Source: an uncultured Methylococcaceae bacterium (lineage in GTDB: Bacteria; Pseudomonadota; Gammaproteobacteria; Methylococcales; Methylomonadaceae). Taken from it: 10,037 nt of DNA. Positions 8,333 through 10,037 of the stretch are shown here, piece by piece (position 1 is the first letter of the stretch; each line of letters begins with the position of its first letter). Both the position numbers and the translations under genes were made by a program. Location: positions 1 through 10,037 of the forward strand of contig CAIVAH010000097.1 of NCBI GenBank assembly GCA_903903765.1, read 5' to 3'. The notes below the pieces were generated by a model. That model was given only the letters and a program-made list of their open reading frames with translations, was not told the DNA's origin and made no database searches.

Positions 8333-8361
8333 AATATATATCATAAATATATGTATTTCAA
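8333..8361 (-). promoter_or_regulatory. Strong candidate promoter of the TPR gene
   Basis: On the minus strand TTGAAA (8361-8356; 5 of 6) and TATATT (8338-8333; 5 of 6) are separated by exactly 17 bases, close to sigma-70 consensus. The -10 ends only seven bases before the ATG at 8325, so the predicted transcript starts at or within one or two bases of the start codon. It lies wholly between the CYTH gene stop and the TPR start, so the TPR gene can be transcribed independently of the two genes upstream. Confidence 0.55.
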
Positions 8362-8378
8362 TAGGCTCTAAGTGTTAT

Positions 8379-8846
8379 TTACCATTTACTATAAGGAGTG
8401 TGTGCTAGGTTATTGTTATAATAACGAAGATCATGAGTGACTTCAGCACCTAACCACTCAGGTCTATGAAACTCGGTTATTTGTTGTTCCAGTTCGATTT
8501 CAGCAATTATCAAACCTTCGTTTTCACCATGAAATTCATCTATTTCCCATAGATGTTCATTTATAGGAACGTAATGACGAGTTTTTTCGATGATGGGTTT
8601 ATTACATAATAAAGCTAAGATTTCATTAGCATCAGCTAGCGGTATCTCATATTCATATTCATGCCGTTGATTTCCGATTATTGCAGTTTTAATATTCAAC
8701 CAGGCTTGTGAATCACTAATACGCACCCTAATTGAACTATTAGAGTTAGAGTTTAAATAACCTTGTTTAAATATTACGGACTTTATGACTAATTGTTTCC
8801 ATGTGGGATCAGCGAGTAAAAATTTATGTTCTATTTCAATAGCCAT
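8379..8846 (-). CDS. CYTH-domain triphosphate tunnel metalloenzyme (probable tripolyphosphatase)
   Basis: The 155-residue protein is a single CYTH domain. The ExExK metal/triphosphate motif is at Glu4, Glu6 and Lys8 (EIEHK). Other tunnel residues are visible: Arg40 and Arg42 (SIRVR), Lys53 (LNIK), alternating Glu63, Glu65 and Glu67, Lys88 and Arg90 (KTRHYV), Asp103 (WEIDEF), and Glu116, Glu118 and Glu120 (AEIELE). The end VTHDLRYYNNNLA is typical of the short bacterial type. Relatives of this size, such as the Nitrosomonas europaea enzyme, hydrolyse inorganic tripolyphosphate; class IV adenylate cyclase and thiamine triphosphatase share the fold. The substrate here is inferred. Its ATG overlaps the CDGSH gene stop (TAATG) and has no Shine-Dalgarno sequence, so it is probably translationally coupled. 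Confidence 0.88.
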   Translation of the reverse strand: MAIEIEHKFLLADPTWKQLVIKSVIFKQGYLNSNSNSSIRVRISDSQAWLNIKTAIIGNQRHEYEYEIPLADANEILALLCNKPIIEKTRHYVPINEHLWEIDEFHGENEGLIIAEIELEQQITEFHRPEWLGAEVTHDLRYYNNNLAHTPYSKW

Positions 8847-9085
8847 TATTTTGTTTTACACTGCTTAGCATTATCACAAAAAGGTGGTGTCTGTGTTTCT
8901 GAGCAACCACATAAATATAATTGAGTCGTTTCTTCTGCAATAAATTTATAAGATTTTTTAGTTGAAAACTCTCGATGCGCATTATCGCATAAGGGCATAT
9001 TTTGACTGAAGCCACAGGTACACCAAGAGTATTGTTTACCCGCTATTACATTAATGGCTAAGGGAGTGTTCGTTTTTGTAGTCAT
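8846..9085 (-). CDS. CDGSH iron-sulfur domain protein with two motifs, the second altered
   Basis: This 79-residue protein resembles the CISD3/MiNT class, which binds two [2Fe-2S] clusters through three Cys and one His each, with roles in Fe-S or electron transfer. Motif one is complete: Cys22, Cys24, Cys33 and His37 (WCTCGFSQNMPLCDNAH). Motif two has Cys59, Cys61 and Cys70, but the expected His at position 74 is Lys (CDNAKQCK); Cys76 two residues on might substitute. The protein is short, soluble and without a signal peptide. It heads a minus-strand group with the CYTH gene and is divergent from sodB. No strong Shine-Dalgarno sequence precedes the ATG at 9085. TAAACT at 9110-9105 with TCAACA 17 bases upstream (9133-9128) is a weak promoter candidate. 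Confidence 0.88.
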   Translation of the reverse strand: MTTKTNTPLAINVIAGKQYSWCTCGFSQNMPLCDNAHREFSTKKSYKFIAEETTQLYLCGCSETQTPPFCDNAKQCKTK

Positions 9086-9255
9086 AATGGTTAGTAACTT
9101 ATTGAGTTTATGTTGATTTGTACGTGATGTTGATTCCGAAAATATCTTATATTAATTCCATGTATATATTGTTGCTTTAACGTCATTTATTAATATTTCA
9201 CCTAAGCGAAAACTCCTGCTTTATTAAATTGCTCAGCAATGCTAAAGTTATGGGT

Positions 9256-9271
9256 AATCAAATTATTGATT
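9256..9271. promoter_or_regulatory. Palindrome upstream of sodB, possible operator
   Basis: AATCAAATTATTGATT is an inverted repeat with 6-base arms and a 4-base spacer, 54 bp before the sodB ATG. It abuts a possible -10 (TTTAAT, 9271-9276), so it could be an operator. The arms are in the reverse orientation to an FNR site, and the sequence does not match a Fur box well. A smaller dyad, ATTGC-TCA-GCAAT, lies at 9228-9240. I could not identify a convincing -35 for sodB in the 240-bp divergent region. In AT-rich DNA such palindromes can be chance. Confidence 0.2.
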
Positions 9272-9325
9272 TTAATTATAACCACTCTTTTGAGTATTTC
9301 TTTAAACTTTTATTAGGACATGTAC

Positions 9326-9907
9326 ATGGCTTTTGAATTACCCGCTTTACCTTATGCTAGCAACCGTTTAGTACCTCATATTTCAGAAGAAACTTTAGAG
9401 TTTCATCATGGTAAACATCACCAAACTTATGTTACTAACTTAAATAATTTAGTTCCAGGCACTGAGTTTGAAGGTTTAACTTTAGAAGAAATTATATTGA
9501 AGTCTTCTGGCCCTATCTTTAATAATGCCGCACAAGTATGGAATCATACTTTCTATTGGAATAGTTTAATTCCAAACGGTGGCGGAGCTCCGACGGGTGA
9601 ATTAGCTGAAAAAATTAATGTTACTTTCGGTTCATTCGAAAAATTCAAAGAAGAATTCACTAAATGTGCTGTTACTACTTTTGGTTCAGGTTGGGCTTGG
9701 TTAGTTAAAAACGCTGACGGCACTTTAGCTTTAGTTAGTACTAGCAATGCCGGTTGCCCCTTAACAACAGGTCAAACACCATTATTGACTTGTGACGTAT
9801 GGGAGCACGCTTACTACATAGATTACCGTAATGCTCGTCCTGCTTATTTAGAAGCGTTTTGGGCTTTAGTTAACTGGGATTTTGCTACAGCTAACTACAA
9901 TGCTTAA
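9326..9907 (+). CDS. sodB: Iron superoxide dismutase
   Basis: The enzyme converts superoxide to oxygen and hydrogen peroxide in the cytoplasm, as a dimer. The 193 residues match E. coli SodB in length. The metal ligands are His27, His74, Asp157 and His161 ([16 protein letters not shown]). The iron-type second-shell Gln70 lies in [13 protein letters not shown], and [10 protein letters not shown] is the expected core. The frame also opens at an ATG at 9320, but AGGA at 9315-9318 is seven bases from the ATG at 9326 and only one base from 9320, and [10 protein letters not shown] is the normal N-terminus. It is divergently transcribed from the CDGSH gene and followed by its own terminator, so it is probably monocistronic. 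Confidence 0.97.
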   Translation: MAFELPALPYASNRLVPHISEETLEFHHGKHHQTYVTNLNNLVPGTEFEGLTLEEIILKSSGPIFNNAAQVWNHTFYWNSLIPNGGGAPTGELAEKINVTFGSFEKFKEEFTKCAVTTFGSGWAWLVKNADGTLALVSTSNAGCPLTTGQTPLLTCDVWEHAYYIDYRNARPAYLEAFWALVNWDFATANYNA

Positions 9908-9916
9908 TTAGTGTGC

Positions 9917-9960
9917 TACACCCTCAATATTTCTATTTTGAGGGTGTACTTCTATTTTTT
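9917..9960 (+). terminator. Intrinsic terminator of sodB
   Basis: TACACCCTCAA (9917-9927) and TTGAGGGTGTA (9938-9948) form a perfect 11-base-pair stem with a 10-base loop, followed by a T-rich stretch ending in six T (9955-9960). It starts ten bases after the sodB stop. On the other strand there is no comparable U-tract, so it acts mainly on the plus strand. Confidence 0.85.
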
Positions 9961-10037
9961 GAATAAGCCACACATTGGATCGTCAGGCTATATAACTCAA
10001 TGCCCTAATGATCATTCAATCCCTCTCTCTAATGACG

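Noticed and set aside
8326..8334. TTG start for the TPR protein
   Set aside because: It overlaps the predicted -10 element and adds residues before a normal signal peptide start (MKK).
9256..9271. FNR binding site
   Set aside because: FNR sites read TTGAT-N4-ATCAA; here the half-sites are in the opposite orientation.
9320..9325. Upstream ATG for sodB
   Set aside because: The AGGA is only one base away from it but seven bases from the ATG at 9326, which also gives the normal SodB N-terminus.
9553..9747. Minus-strand open frame inside sodB
   Set aside because: It is antisense to a complete enzyme gene and shows no recognisable features.
9961..10037. Possible gene end or repeat in the last 77 bases (AATGATCATT palindrome; CGTCA/TGACG five-base ends)
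   Set aside because: No frame reads open for a useful length, the repeats are too short to be meaningful, and the window ends here.

Overview
The window is an AT-rich bacterial chromosome segment (roughly two thirds A+T by eye). It carries the second part of the spc ribosomal-protein operon, the whole alpha operon, and a short downstream set of redox, iron-sulfur and small-enzyme genes. Gene order, the zinc-free long S14, the RpoA N-terminus and the close residue match of SecY, S4, S11, L6 and SodB to gammaproteobacterial homologues point to a low-GC gammaproteobacterium. A free-living or symbiotic marine lineage such as the sulfur-oxidising SUP05/Thioglobus group is possible, but that placement is an impression from memory, not a tested result.

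Layout. Positions 10-4259 (+) hold rpsN, rpsH, rplF, rplR, rpsE, rpmD, rplO, secY and rpmJ, the 3' portion of the spc operon. rplN, rplX and rplE are expected just upstream of the window. A 74-bp gap (4260-4333) holds a convincing extended -10 promoter and a candidate start-site hairpin. It is followed by the alpha operon rpsM, rpsK, rpsD, rpoA, rplQ (4334-7153). A symmetrical hairpin at 7156-7195 terminates this run and also serves the convergent ferredoxin gene.

On the minus strand, read right to left, are a two-motif CDGSH iron-sulfur protein (9085-8846), a CYTH/triphosphate tunnel enzyme coupled to it by a TAATG overlap (8846-8379), an exported TPR-like protein with its own strong promoter and almost no leader (8325-7639), and the 7Fe ferredoxin fdxA (7565-7242). 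Divergent from these is sodB (9326-9907, iron superoxide dismutase), followed by a clear terminator. The last 77 bases show no supported gene.

How the genes work together. The plus-strand block makes ribosomal proteins of both subunits, the core translocon channel and the RNA polymerase alpha subunit, so it couples synthesis of the translation, transcription and secretion machineries. The right-hand block is not one known pathway. Three of its five genes (fdxA, CDGSH, sodB) bind iron or Fe-S clusters, which suggests an iron/redox-stress neighbourhood.

Most of the window is ordinary core genome and I see no novel defence, mobile or RNA system. The points worth a second look are a His-to-Lys change in the second CDGSH motif, a near-leaderless promoter in front of the TPR gene, the compact rpsM leader, and the coupled CDGSH-CYTH gene pair.
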